NCBI RefSeq assembly: GCF_000517545.1
Contig: NZ_BAIV01000008.1
Span: forward strand, 112,199-176,198
Length of the DNA stretch: 64,000 nt
From: Bacteroides reticulotermitis JCM 10512
GTDB taxonomy: Bacteria > Bacteroidota > Bacteroidia > Bacteroidales > Bacteroidaceae
Reading direction: 5' to 3'
The notes beneath the pieces were generated by a model. It was not told where the DNA came from and searched no databases. It saw only the letters and a program-made list of their open reading frames with translations. The position numbers and the translations under genes were made by a program. The first letter of the stretch is position 1. Every line of letters begins with the position of its first letter. This document shows, one piece after another, positions 29,698 through 39,670 of this stretch.

Positions 29698-31032
29698 ATG
29701 AACATGGAAAAAAGGATCCAGAAACTTATGATTTGTTTGTTTAGCATCTGTTTATTTAGTGCATGTGATGAGGAAAATGAAGCATTTAAGGATTGTTTAA
29801 TTGAAAACAGTGAGATAGAAGATACCTCAACAACGAGGTCTGTTAATAATGTAATCCGAGCTATTAAAGGAAATACAGAACCATTTGTTGGTACAAGGCA
29901 GACGTATAAAGTCGAATTAGATAGAGCTTTATCTATAAATACCAGAGTTCGTATAGTGCCTAGTAGCGATGCTATTTTGGTAGCTTATGGAAGTACATAC
30001 TTGAGAGAACATACTATTACTATGCCAGTAAATACTAGTGACTTTCTTTTTGAAGTACTCATAAGAAAGCCAGCTGATTATGTGGATATATCAGTAGCTT
30101 CAGAATATGGTGGCGAGTTCTTTGTTGGCAGGAGTGATCGGATTACATGTAAAACTCCAGAAATCAAGATTGATGCCCCTACTTCAGTGTTACCAAACAC
30201 GCAATTCGAGATATCGACCGATCATATTGTAGTTCCCAATTTGACTAAGGGATACGAATGGAGTCATACATCTTTCAGGAAAGCCGATGAATATTTATCA
30301 GGCTCTAAAATAAAGGTCATATTACAATCTCCAACTAAGACAGGAGATTACAGCCTGGGTGTTAAAACCTATGGCAAATATAATCATAATGGGAATGTAT
30401 TCTCCATTGGAGAGGTCAATATTCCCATTAAAGTACTTGGCCTTCCGTATAATATAGAGTTTTTCAAGCCGCGAATACCTTTTCCTTTGCAAAAAACGGA
30501 AGTGATAGAAATTCAAGTAGATGAGAAAGGAAAGCAATATTATGATCGATATGAATGGAAAATTCCAGGAGGATGTGTAGCTACATTTACTGATTTATCA
30601 AAACGTTCAAAGGCAAGAGTGAAAATATCTCAAACTGGAAGTTATCGATTAGAAGCAAGAGGAGTTATCATTATTGGCGGTAAGACCTATTATTCAAATT
30701 GGAAAGCTATTGATTTTGATGTGCATCTTCCACCTTGTACGATAGAGTATAAAGTTTCTAAAGTTAAATACCTAAAGTTTGATGAAGAGGTAAATGTGGA
30801 GTCTGGAGTTCTAGGAGGTGAATTTCCTGGTTATTTTACGCCTACTGATGTGCCTCATAAACAGTTTTTGATAGGCACAGATCCTCAAAACCACAATATC
30901 CACTACTATTATTTGATTAGTGGATTAGAATCAGACCTTATTGTTTCAGACCCAACAGGAGCCTGTTCATTGATTAATTACTATCCAGGGGCAGGTATAC
31001 CTGTAGAAACTATAAGTGTTCATTATGAATGA
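29698..31032 (+). CDS. Lipoprotein with Ig/PKD-like domains, unknown function
   Basis: A 444-residue lipoprotein (MICLFSICLFSACDE, lipobox FSAC). The middle contains segments resembling PKD/Ig-like modules seen in Bacteroidetes surface proteins (YEWSHTSFRKADEYLSGS, YEWKIPGGCVATFTDLSKRS, each followed by a G-x-Y strand). No catalytic motif is visible; adhesion or polymer binding is possible but unproven. The DNA is visibly richer in A and T, with more AGA, ATA and TTA codons, than the genes around it, which suggests acquisition from elsewhere. The start could also be the ATG two codons on. It has no partner gene on the same strand upstream. Confidence 0.75.
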   Translation: MNMEKRIQKLMICLFSICLFSACDEENEAFKDCLIENSEIEDTSTTRSVNNVIRAIKGNTEPFVGTRQTYKVELDRALSINTRVRIVPSSDAILVAYGSTYLREHTITMPVNTSDFLFEVLIRKPADYVDISVASEYGGEFFVGRSDRITCKTPEIKIDAPTSVLPNTQFEISTDHIVVPNLTKGYEWSHTSFRKADEYLSGSKIKVILQSPTKTGDYSLGVKTYGKYNHNGNVFSIGEVNIPIKVLGLPYNIEFFKPRIPFPLQKTEVIEIQVDEKGKQYYDRYEWKIPGGCVATFTDLSKRSKARVKISQTGSYRLEARGVIIIGGKTYYSNWKAIDFDVHLPPCTIEYKVSKVKYLKFDEEVNVESGVLGGEFPGYFTPTDVPHKQFLIGTDPQNHNIHYYYLISGLESDLIVSDPTGACSLINYYPGAGIPVETISVHYE

Positions 31033-31167
31033 TAGATTGGCATTACGTATATGAGAATGATTGCATAGGCGGCTAAAGCTTAGAAGCGACCAATCTATTT
31101 GTAAATATCTGCATATAGTTACCTCGTGAAGAGAGATGGATGCCCATCTTTGCGGGTGAATACCAAC

Positions 31168-31249
31168 ATATACCTATTCTTTGGTATACTTGGTAGATAT
31201 ATACCTATTTTGAGGTATTGACGGCTAGTGGCCAATATACGTAACTTTG
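31168..31249 (+). promoter_or_regulatory. TonB-receptor promoter with two direct repeats upstream
   Basis: TTG at 31218-31220 and TAACTTTG at 31242-31249 are 21 bp apart and form a good promoter 20 bp ahead of the receptor ATG (31269). Two near-copies of ATATACCTATTnTTnGGTAT lie just upstream at 31168-31187 and 31199-31218, 31 bp apart; the second touches the -33 element. Each is a weak inverted repeat (TACC/GGTA). They are plausible operator sites for a regulator of the cluster. Confidence 0.55.
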
Positions 31250-31268
31250 CCCCGGTAAAATTAATTAG

Positions 31269-33964
31269 ATGAAAAGCAAGGTTGCGTATATTTTTTTTGG
31301 TTTTTATTGAGTAGTTCTCTTCCGGTTGTCGCTCAGCAAATAGTTTCTTTAAGTGGTCAAGTAAGAGATGAACAAACGAAAGAGGCTCTAGCCTTTGCTA
31401 CCATACAACTTATTGATAATGACAAAGTAAAGTATGCCGCCATTACCGATGTTAACGGAAAGTATCATTTTTCCGAAATCATTCCCGGAGAATATCGGAT
31501 TGTAATTTCCTATCTAGGATACGATAAAACGGATCAAAAGCTCTCCATCACTCAAAAACTTACCCGGCCTTTCTTTCTTAAATCCTCTTCCACCTCTCTC
31601 AATGAGGTTGTAGTCACAGCTTCCGAATCCAAAGGCATCACGAGTGCTTCGAAGATAGACCGGACAGCCATGCAACATTTGCAGCCCACCAGTTTTACAG
31701 ACCTATTGGAACTACTCCCCGGAGGAAAGACAACCGACCCGAATATGGGGAAGTCGAATCTCATCCGGATACGCGAAGCCGGTAGCACAAGCGAAGCCAT
31801 AGCCTCGTTAGGCGTTGGTTTTGTGGTAGACGGGATGCCGATTAATACCGATGCCAACCTGCAATACATACCTGGAACCACCAAAGGAGACGGCAAAGAA
31901 TCCGTTTCCAAGGGAGTAGATATGCGCGCCATTTCCACCGATAACATCGAAAGCGTGGAAATCGTCCGCGGTATTCCGTCTGTGTCCTATGGGAATCTGA
32001 CCGGTGGGTTGGTGGTTATCAAACGCAAGAATACAGAGACTCCATTTTCCGCACGTTTCAAAGCCGATCAGGTTAGCAAACTTATCTCAATCGGAAAAGG
32101 TATCAAACTCACTCATAGCGGCAACGACATTCTGAATGCCGATTTGAACTACCTTGATTCCAAAGTAGATCCGCGCGACAGCCGTGAGAACTACAAACGA
32201 CTCACAGCGTCATTACGTTGGAATGCTGTTCGCCAAATGCAACAGGGAGGTATGGAGTGGAATGCCAGCGTAGACTATACAGGCTCTTTTGATAATGTGA
32301 AACGCGATAAAGATATCACCATCAAAGAAGACAAGTATAAGTCTTCATACGATCAGTACCGTTTGAATGGTGGATGGCAGTGGAAACCCGATCAATCCTT
32401 TATAAAAGCGGTGCGTGCAGAAGCCTCCTTATCGCAATCATTCGATCGCATCGAAGAGGTCAAGTCCGTTGCCATAGATCGCCCGATGGGCATTCCCAAT
32501 AGTTTGGAAGAAGGAGAGAGAGATGGGCTTTACCTACCCTATAGCTACATCGCCAATATGGTTGTAGATGGCAAACCGCTTTACGCCCGCGTGAAGCTGT
32601 CCGGTGATTTTGGTTTCAAGTGGGGGCAGAGCACTCACGCCATAAAGGCCGGTGTTGAATGGAACTATGATAAGAATCTAGGAGACGGACGTGTTTACGA
32701 TCTTACCCGTCCACTGAATCCGGCAACCACAAGCCGCCCCCGGAAATATAGTGATATTCCGGCCGGAGAGAGACTCTCTTTCTATCTAGAAGAGGGAATC
32801 AAACTGCCTGTTGGTGCGCATCGTTTCCAATTAGTAGCCGGAGTTATCGGAACAAGCATGCTAAATCTGTCCGAGCAGTTCAGCATGAAAGGCAAGGTAT
32901 ATATCGATCCCCGTTTTAATTTTCAATGGCAATTACCCGCTTTAGGGGCTAATGAAGACTGGGATATGGAGATTTCCGCTGGGATAGGTTGGCTGTCGAA
33001 AATGCCTACACTGGCGCAGATGTACCCCGATATGAAGTATATCGACATTGTACAGCTGAACTATTACCATACCGATCCCGATCTTCGTCGCATCAACGTG
33101 ATGACCTATAAATGGGACAATACGAACTTTGCACTCGAACCCGCACGTAACCGGAAATGGGAAGTACGTTGGTCGCTATCTCATAAAGGTAACAACTTCT
33201 CGGTGACCTACTTTGAAGAAAAGATGAATAATGCTTTTCGGGATATGTCCTACTACCGCACCTTGAATTATAAGAAGTACGAAGCAGACATGAGCTATAC
33301 ACCCGACACTTTGATCAATACCTATACAAAGGTTGGCAACGGAACCCGTGTCCGTAAGCAAGGAGTCGAGTTTCAATTCTCTTCCAAACGTATTGATCTC
33401 CTGAAAACCAAAATAACCGTGAACGGAGCTTGGTTCCGTACGATATATAGTACGCGTGATCCTCAATATAAAGAATCCTCCATCCTGCTTAATGGCGAGC
33501 AGTTGAAATATGTGGGACTCTATGATTGGGAAGACGGTACCGAACAGCAACGTTTCAACACCCGTTTCATGTTCGATACATACCTCCCCAAGTTAGGTTT
33601 GATATTCTCTACCACGGCCGAGTGTACCTGGTTTACCAATAGCCGTAACTTGTGGAACGACGGAGTCCCGGTCAGTTACGTCAACAAGCGCGGCATCATA
33701 TCTGAATTCACAGCCGCAGATGCTACGGATATGCAGTTGCAACATCTGATAAACCGATACTCATCGACCTACTTTAATAAAGAAACTGTTCCTTTTGCTA
33801 TGGACATAAACCTCAAAGCAACCAAGAAGATTGGCAAGTATATGGACGTATCTTTATTTGTGAATCGAATCTTGAATGTTTATCCCGAGTATACACGTAA
33901 TGATCAGTTGATACGCCGTACGTCCTCCCCGTATTTCGGTATGGAGGCCAATTTGACCTTTTGA
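31269..33964 (+). CDS. TonB-dependent outer-membrane receptor (one base missing)
   Basis: An 898-residue receptor after correction. Order: signal peptide, carboxypeptidase-regulatory-like domain (SLSGQVRDEQTKEALAFATI), plug domain (about 110-230; SKGITSASKIDRTAMQHLQP) and a 22-strand-type barrel to the C-terminal aromatic (FGMEANLTF). The reading frame opens only at a TTG at 31307; the real ATG at 31269 starts a signal peptide that breaks in a T-run at 31301-31305, where six Ts are needed instead of five (G-F-L-L-S-S-S-L-P-V-V-A-Q). The DUF4876, DUF6850 and PepSY neighbours suggest uptake of a metal or metal chelate rather than a glycan; there is no SusD partner. Confidence 0.9.
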
Positions 33965-33997
33965 AAGTAAGATAATAGTATTTAATTAAAAAATAGA

Positions 33998-35284
33998 ATG
34001 AAGATGAGAAATGTGAGTTTACTGTTGCTGTTAGGTGGTATGCTACTATTTACGACAGCATGTAGCGATGATAATGGAGTCAGCCAAACAGAGGTTGCCC
34101 TCAAACTGACGTCACAGAATGTTGAGAACCTAAAAGTAGAAAGTGGTAATTATACATTTTCCAACGTAAGCACCGGACTGGAAAACACCGTAGCTTATGG
34201 CAGCCAGAACCCACTAATGCCCGATGGTTTGTATAACGTAACCTTTATCGGTAAAGGCTCATACTCTTATACAGAAAAAGTGATAGACGAGATCATCACC
34301 AATGAAGATAAGACAAAAGATACCACCTATATCGAGACCGTGAAGGTGATTGAGAATGCTACTATACAAGGTACAAAGCAAAATGTATCTGTACAGAAAG
34401 GGCTCTTGAACCTTGATCTTGCTGTATATGTGAGTGGAGATACCGCTGAAAAAGATTTTGTAATAGCCGAAGTATTCGGTACAGGAACATATAATACGGT
34501 TGCTGCTAAAGCTTATAACGGCGATCAATACTTCCGCATCTATAACAACTCTTCCGAAGTGAAGTATGCCGATGGCTTAGTTTTGTTGCAGTCCTACTTT
34601 AAGACAAGCTCCAAATTCGACTATTCACCGGACATCATGAATGAAGCAATGACAGTAGATGTGGTAGCTATGGTTCCCGGTACTGGGAAAGATTATCCCG
34701 TAAAACCCGGAGAATCGATCATCATCTGTGACAACGCACTGAATCATAAAGAAGCGAATGCTAATTCTGCCGATTTGAGTAAAGCCGATTTTGAATGGTT
34801 TACCAATAGCACCAGTGCAGCGGCTCCTGATGTTGACAACCCGGAGGTTCCTAATCTGAATATGCTTTACAACTATACCAAAACAATTTGGGTTCTAGCT
34901 AAACAAGGTAATACAGCATTTGCCATCGGACGCTTGCCGGCCAATGTGTCGCCAGAAGCTTACTTAACAGCTTACACTTATGAAGTCTCTTGGGTAAATT
35001 CGGGTAATACGCTAAAGCAGACGAGATATAAGTTCCCCAATACATGGATTCTCGACGCAGTGAATTTAGGCCCAAAGAATGGTTTTGTATGGAATGTAAC
35101 TTCGGCTTCATTGGATCTGGGACACACGTACTACGGTGTCAACGCTACCGTTGCCGAGAACTATAGCAAAGCAGTGGTACGTAAAGTCGCCTATACAACA
35201 GAAGATGGCCGTGAAGTATTGCAAGATACCAACAACTCTTCCGTAGACTTTACTCCTTCAGCTACTCCCTCTTTGCTTAAATAA
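33998..35284 (+). CDS. DUF4876 family lipoprotein
   Basis: A 428-residue lipoprotein (LLLLGGMLLFTTACSDD; lipobox TTAC) that I recognise as DUF4876, a Bacteroidetes family found next to TonB receptors. It is predicted to sit on the outer membrane and may present the ligand to the receptor, as other receptor-linked lipoproteins do; that role is inference. The C-terminal half has beta-rich segments (RIYNNSSEVKYADGLVLLQS) like those of surface lamin-tail-type domains. Starts 33 bp after the receptor gene; surely the same operon. Confidence 0.8.
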   Translation: MKMRNVSLLLLLGGMLLFTTACSDDNGVSQTEVALKLTSQNVENLKVESGNYTFSNVSTGLENTVAYGSQNPLMPDGLYNVTFIGKGSYSYTEKVIDEIITNEDKTKDTTYIETVKVIENATIQGTKQNVSVQKGLLNLDLAVYVSGDTAEKDFVIAEVFGTGTYNTVAAKAYNGDQYFRIYNNSSEVKYADGLVLLQSYFKTSSKFDYSPDIMNEAMTVDVVAMVPGTGKDYPVKPGESIIICDNALNHKEANANSADLSKADFEWFTNSTSAAAPDVDNPEVPNLNMLYNYTKTIWVLAKQGNTAFAIGRLPANVSPEAYLTAYTYEVSWVNSGNTLKQTRYKFPNTWILDAVNLGPKNGFVWNVTSASLDLGHTYYGVNATVAENYSKAVVRKVAYTTEDGREVLQDTNNSSVDFTPSATPSLLK

Positions 35285-35294
35285 ATAAGATCGA

Positions 35295-36830
35295 ATGAAG
35301 TTACGTATTCTTTTGGCAATTCTGTTAGGTATATTATTCCCCCCTGTTCTACAGGCGGGGAATGTAGCGGTAGACTCTCTTTCAATCGAACAGAGGCTAC
35401 TGTTACATCATAATCCCCTCACTACTTTTCGGAGTCAGCTATGGGCAAATCCCGCGATGCATTATTACATCCGCGATTTTAGTCTGACATCGGTAAGCTT
35501 GAATGGACAGTATGAACGTCGGGGTGATGCCGCGGTGGTTCAGGAAGGCAATGGAAGTAAGAACTTCAGTTTTCAAGCGACCTCCTTCCTCAAACTAACC
35601 GATCGGGATCGCGTCTTTGGCGAAGTATCCTATACCAACGGTCGTCAGGAGAATGTAGTATGGAATGAGAATACCGATTTTGAACTGCTCTATCCTTATG
35701 TAACCGGCGATTCCATCGGTGGATTTATGAAAGGAGAAGAGTATAAGTTTTTGGGAGGATATGCTCACTCGGTTGGAGTGTGGACCATCGGAGCACAACT
35801 CAGTTACCGGGCTTCAATCAACTACCGCGATCAGGATCCTCGTCCTCGGAATGTTGTTTCCGATTTGGAGGCAAGTCTGGGTGTGGCGCGTGAGTTAAAT
35901 CAGTATTATACACTTGGCGTGTCGCTGACAGGCCGGAAGTATAACCAACGAAGCGATATCAAGTTCCTTGCCGAAAAAGGAGCAACCTCGGTTTATCAGA
36001 TGCTCGGCTTTGGCATCGACTATGTGCGTTTTGCCGGTACACAACTCTCGTCCAATTACACCGGTGGAGGAGTTGGAGCAAGCATAGACCTGCTTCCCCG
36101 TCGGGGATATGGACTCTCAGCGTCGGTCGGTTTCGATTATTTCCATTTTACTAAAGAGCTAACGAGCATTAACTATGCTCCGCTCACAGAGATAGCCAAT
36201 AAAGAGTTCAAGGTGGAAATAGCCTGGACCTCAGCTAAGGCCGGAACGTGGGAATATGGAGCCAAACTAAATTCCGAAATCGCCCTGCGCGAAGGAACCG
36301 AAAACATCTTCGGAGATCCTACCGGGAATGTATATCCCATTCTTACGAGTGTGAATCAATATAAGAATACCACCACCCAAGTCCGCTTAACCGGAATTGT
36401 GGGGCAACCCAACCTCCGGTGGGGATGGACTTTATTGCCGACCGTGGGCTATAGCCAGATCAAACCGGAGTATAAAGGTGCCAGTCGTTTGATGGAAATA
36501 TCCGCGATCAATGCGGGACTAAAGCTGCAATCGACTCGCAGAGTGAATAAACTCTTGCTGACCGCAGGAGCGGAGGGAGGATATACCTCAAACTTGAAAT
36601 CGGAGTATTCCCTGCCGGGCTTGGACCGTACAAAGTCCGTTGGCCAGGCGGTGATGTCTAATATCGAATACCTTAGCGACGATCATGCGTCTGTCGGCCT
36701 TTCCTTGCGAGGAGATTACACCCTTTCGCCCAAGTATGCGCTTTTCGCTTCCGGGCGTTGGTTGCATCAGGCATATAAGACATGCGGCGCTACCAATTTT
36801 GGAGAAGTATCACTGGGGTTTGTCTTCTGA
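35295..36830 (+). CDS. DUF6850-like outer-membrane beta-barrel protein
   Basis: A 511-residue outer-membrane protein with a signal peptide (RILLAILLGILFPPVLQAG) and a full-length barrel pattern ending in FGEVSLGFVF. It resembles the DUF6850 barrels that accompany DUF4876 lipoproteins in this group (from memory). Starts 10 bp after the DUF4876 gene. The function is unknown; with the receptor and the lipoprotein it probably forms one outer-membrane module. Confidence 0.8.
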   Translation: MKLRILLAILLGILFPPVLQAGNVAVDSLSIEQRLLLHHNPLTTFRSQLWANPAMHYYIRDFSLTSVSLNGQYERRGDAAVVQEGNGSKNFSFQATSFLKLTDRDRVFGEVSYTNGRQENVVWNENTDFELLYPYVTGDSIGGFMKGEEYKFLGGYAHSVGVWTIGAQLSYRASINYRDQDPRPRNVVSDLEASLGVARELNQYYTLGVSLTGRKYNQRSDIKFLAEKGATSVYQMLGFGIDYVRFAGTQLSSNYTGGGVGASIDLLPRRGYGLSASVGFDYFHFTKELTSINYAPLTEIANKEFKVEIAWTSAKAGTWEYGAKLNSEIALREGTENIFGDPTGNVYPILTSVNQYKNTTTQVRLTGIVGQPNLRWGWTLLPTVGYSQIKPEYKGASRLMEISAINAGLKLQSTRRVNKLLLTAGAEGGYTSNLKSEYSLPGLDRTKSVGQAVMSNIEYLSDDHASVGLSLRGDYTLSPKYALFASGRWLHQAYKTCGATNFGEVSLGFVF

Positions 36831-36895
36831 CACTTTCCAGTGTTTTATAAATAATACCAAGCATAACTAATTAATAAACAAGAAAACAAGTAAAG

Positions 36896-37488
36896 ATGAA
36901 AACAACAAGAATGACAATCGCCGCGGCAATCGTGGCACTGGCTTTCACCGCAACATCATGCGGAAACAAGGCGAAAACGAATGCAGGCGAAGCCGCTTCA
37001 ACCGAACAAGTGGCAAGTAACGTTTTAGAGATCGATTCTCTGCTCGCCAATGCTGAAAACCTGGCTGGGAAAGAGGTGACCATCGAAGGCGTGTGCACAC
37101 ATACCTGCAAACATGGTGCTAAGAAGATCTTCCTGATGGGAAGCGATGATACGCAGACAATTCGTGTGGAAGCGGGTGCACTGGCGCATTCGATGCCAAA
37201 TGTGTGAACGCTATCGTACGTGTGACCGGAACCCTGAACGAGCAACGCATCGACGAAGCGTACTTGCAGAACTGGGAAGCACAACTCAAAGCGAAAGCGA
37301 ACGAGAAACATGGCGAGGGTGAAGCCGGATGCTCTACCGAGAAGAAAGCACGTGGCGAAACTGCTAACACACCTGCCGACCGGATCGCTGATTTCCGTGC
37401 CAAAATTGCCGATCGTAAAGCCAAATCAGGAAAAGAGTATCTATCTTTCTACTTTGTAGAAGCTACTTCCTATGAAGTTCAAGAGTAG
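36896..37488 (+). CDS. Lipoprotein with Cys/His motif, OB-fold-like (one base missing)
   Basis: A 197-residue lipoprotein after correction (IVALAFTATSCGN; lipobox TSC). The domain from about residue 50 (LLANAENLAGKEVTIEGVCT) looks like an OB-fold and carries a C-x-H-x-C-x-H motif (CTHTCKHG, residues about 64-71) that could bind a metal ion or haem. The tail is Lys/Ala/Glu-rich and helical. The frame breaks at 37179: GGTGCACTGG must be GGTGCCACTGG to read G-A-T-G-A-F-D-A-K-C-V-N. Overlaps the next gene by 17 bp. The metal-binding idea is inference. Confidence 0.78.
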
Positions 37489-38041
37489 CGACTTGCGTAA
37501 ATGGAGCCGGATTATCCACCGGGATTTATCATTCTTCTTTTCCGGTATGGTGTTGATTTACGCCATTTCCGGCATCGTGATGAATCACCGGGATACGATC
37601 AACCCGAACTTCTCCATCGAACGCAAAACGTATAAAATAGCGGAAACGTTACCCGGAAAGTCGGAGATGACTAAAGAAAAGGTGCTGGCTTTGCTGGCAC
37701 CTTTCGGTGAAGAAGAACACTATACGAAGCATTATTTCCCGCAAACGGATGTGATGAAGGTATTCCTCAAGGGAGGATCGAATCTGGTGGTCGATGTACG
37801 CACCGGAGACGCTGTGTACGAATCGCTCACCCGTCGCCCGTTGATAGGAGCCATGACGCGCCTGCATTATAATCCCGGTCAGTGGTGGACGTATTTCGCA
37901 GATATTTTTGCGGTTGGGCTCATCATCATCACCGTTTCGGGCATCGTGATGCTGAAAGGCAAGAAAGGACTCATCGGCAGAGGAGGTGTGGAACTGGTAG
38001 CCGGAATCGTTATCCCGCTTATTTTTCTCTTTTTCTTTTAA
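37472..38041 (+). CDS. PepSY-domain membrane protein
   Basis: A 189-residue PepSY-TM-type protein: an N-terminal membrane helix beginning WSRIIHRDLSFFFSGMVLIY, a periplasmic PepSY-like domain (about 60-125) and C-terminal helices (FADIFAVGLIIITVSGIVML, final hydrophobic LVAGIVIPLIFLFFF). The conserved histidine in IHRDL and HYNPGQWWTYFADIF is typical of this family, which is linked to ferric reductases and iron or copper handling at the inner membrane. This is the main reason I infer a metal-related role for the whole cluster. Confidence 0.85.
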   Translation: MKFKSSDLRKWSRIIHRDLSFFFSGMVLIYAISGIVMNHRDTINPNFSIERKTYKIAETLPGKSEMTKEKVLALLAPFGEEEHYTKHYFPQTDVMKVFLKGGSNLVVDVRTGDAVYESLTRRPLIGAMTRLHYNPGQWWTYFADIFAVGLIIITVSGIVMLKGKKGLIGRGGVELVAGIVIPLIFLFFF

Positions 38042-38062
38042 CTATTGTAATTCATTCAAACT

Positions 38063-38949
38063 ATGGAATCAATTATAGAATGTAAAAACCTGACGCACTA
38101 TTACGGCAAACGGTTAATTTACGAGAACCTCAGTTTCAACGTGCCCAAAGGGCGCATCCTCGGTCTGCTTGGCAAGAATGGTACAGGCAAAACTACTACC
38201 ATCAACATCCTGAGTGGGTATCTTAAACCCCGTTCAGGCGAATGTCGCATCTTCGGACAGGAGATACAAACCATGGACCCCGCACTGCGCCGCAACATCG
38301 GACTGCTGATCGAGGGCCATGTACAGTATCAGTTCATGAGTATCACACAGATCGAAAAGTTTTATTCGGCTTTCTATCCGGGGCAGTGGAGAAAGGAAGC
38401 CTATTACGACTTGATGAACAGACTCAAAGTCGCTCCCGGGCAACGCATCTCACGCATGTCGTGCGGACAACGGTCGCAGGTGGCACTCGGACTCATCCTG
38501 GCGCAAAACCCCGAGCTGTTGGTGCTCGACGACTTCTCGTTGGGACTCGACCCCGGCTACCGCCGTCTGTTTGTGGACTACCTCCGCGACTATGCCCGTT
38601 CGGAGAATAAAACGGTGTTTCTCACCTCGCACATCATTCAGGACATGGAACGCCTGATCGATGACTGCATCATGATGGATTATGGCAAGATACTCATTCA
38701 GCAACCCATAGACGAGCTGTTGAACAACGTACGCCGCTATACCTGCACCGTTCCCGAGGCTACGAGCTTCTGCCGACCAAAGGATTCTACCATCCCTCTA
38801 CGCTGCGCAATACGTTGGAGCTATTCTCCTTCCTTGCTCCGCAACAAGTGGAAGAGCAGCTCAAAGCCGTGGCAGCGCCTTTTAGCGATCTGCATAGTGA
38901 AAAAGTCAATCTGGAAGACGCCTTCATAGGCCTGACCGGAAAATATTAA
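38063..38949 (+). CDS. ABC transporter ATP-binding protein (one base missing)
   Basis: An ABC ATPase of 295 residues after correction. Walker A is GLLGKNGTGKTTTIN (about residue 32-46), the signature motif reads MSCGQRSQVALGLIL (a Cys-Gly variant of LSGGQ), and Walker B is LLVLDDFSLGLDPG. The frame breaks at 38758: CCCGAGGCTAC must be CCCGAGGGCTAC to read V-P-E-G-Y-E-L-L-P-T-K-G-F-Y; the corrected tail ends NLEDAFIGLTGKY at 38949. The DD in Walker B replaces the usual DE, which could reduce or alter ATP hydrolysis. Partner of the permease that follows 18 bp later. Confidence 0.9.
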
Positions 38950-38967
38950 TGCTTAATTCAAACGAAA

Positions 38968-39636
38968 GTGAACGCTATATTTTATAAAGAATGGATAAAG
39001 ACGCGATGGTATTTCCTCCTGGCCGTTCTCACGACACTAGGATTTGCCGGCTATTGCATGCTCCGCATCAATCGGGTCATCGAACTTAAAGGAGCCGAAC
39101 ATATCTGGGAAGTGATGCTGCAACGCGATGCCATTTTTATCGATCTTTTGCAGTATGTTCCCCTGTTGGTGGGTATCTTAATGGCTATTGTGCAATTTGT
39201 ACCGGAGATGCAACGCAAATCGCTGAAACTGACTCTTCACCTTCCTTACCCGGAATTGAAGATGGTGATGACCATGCTCTTCTCCGGATTGGTTTTGCTC
39301 GTGCTTTGTTTCGCTTCCAACTTCCTGTTGATGGGTATCTACATGAGTGGAGTCTTTGCTCCGGAACTAATCAGCCATGTGTTGCTTACCGGACTGACTT
39401 GGTATCTGGCAGGCATCGCGGGTTATTTGTTGGTCGCTTGGATCTGTCTCGAACCGGCCTGGAAACGTCGGGTACTCAATCTGGTGATAACCGTGTTGCT
39501 GCTGCGTGTGTTTTTCCTATCGCCTACACCGGAAGCTTACGTTAAGTTTCTGCCATGGCTGGCTGTTTATACCCTGCTGACCGCCTCTTTCTCGTGGCTG
39601 TCCATCCTGCGTTTCAAGGCAGGTAAGCAAGACTAG
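38968..39636 (+). CDS. ABC transporter permease (ABC-2-like)
   Basis: A 222-residue membrane protein with about six helices, starting with the short cytoplasmic FYKEWIKTRW motif typical of ABC-2-type permeases. The start codon is GTG. It follows the ATPase gene directly and is its likely membrane partner. Direction of transport (export is usual for ABC-2) and substrate are unknown. Confidence 0.8.
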   Translation: MNAIFYKEWIKTRWYFLLAVLTTLGFAGYCMLRINRVIELKGAEHIWEVMLQRDAIFIDLLQYVPLLVGILMAIVQFVPEMQRKSLKLTLHLPYPELKMVMTMLFSGLVLLVLCFASNFLLMGIYMSGVFAPELISHVLLTGLTWYLAGIAGYLLVAWICLEPAWKRRVLNLVITVLLLRVFFLSPTPEAYVKFLPWLAVYTLLTASFSWLSILRFKAGKQD

Positions 39637-39670
39637 GGAATGTTGAACTTTGAAATATAAAAGTAGAAAG

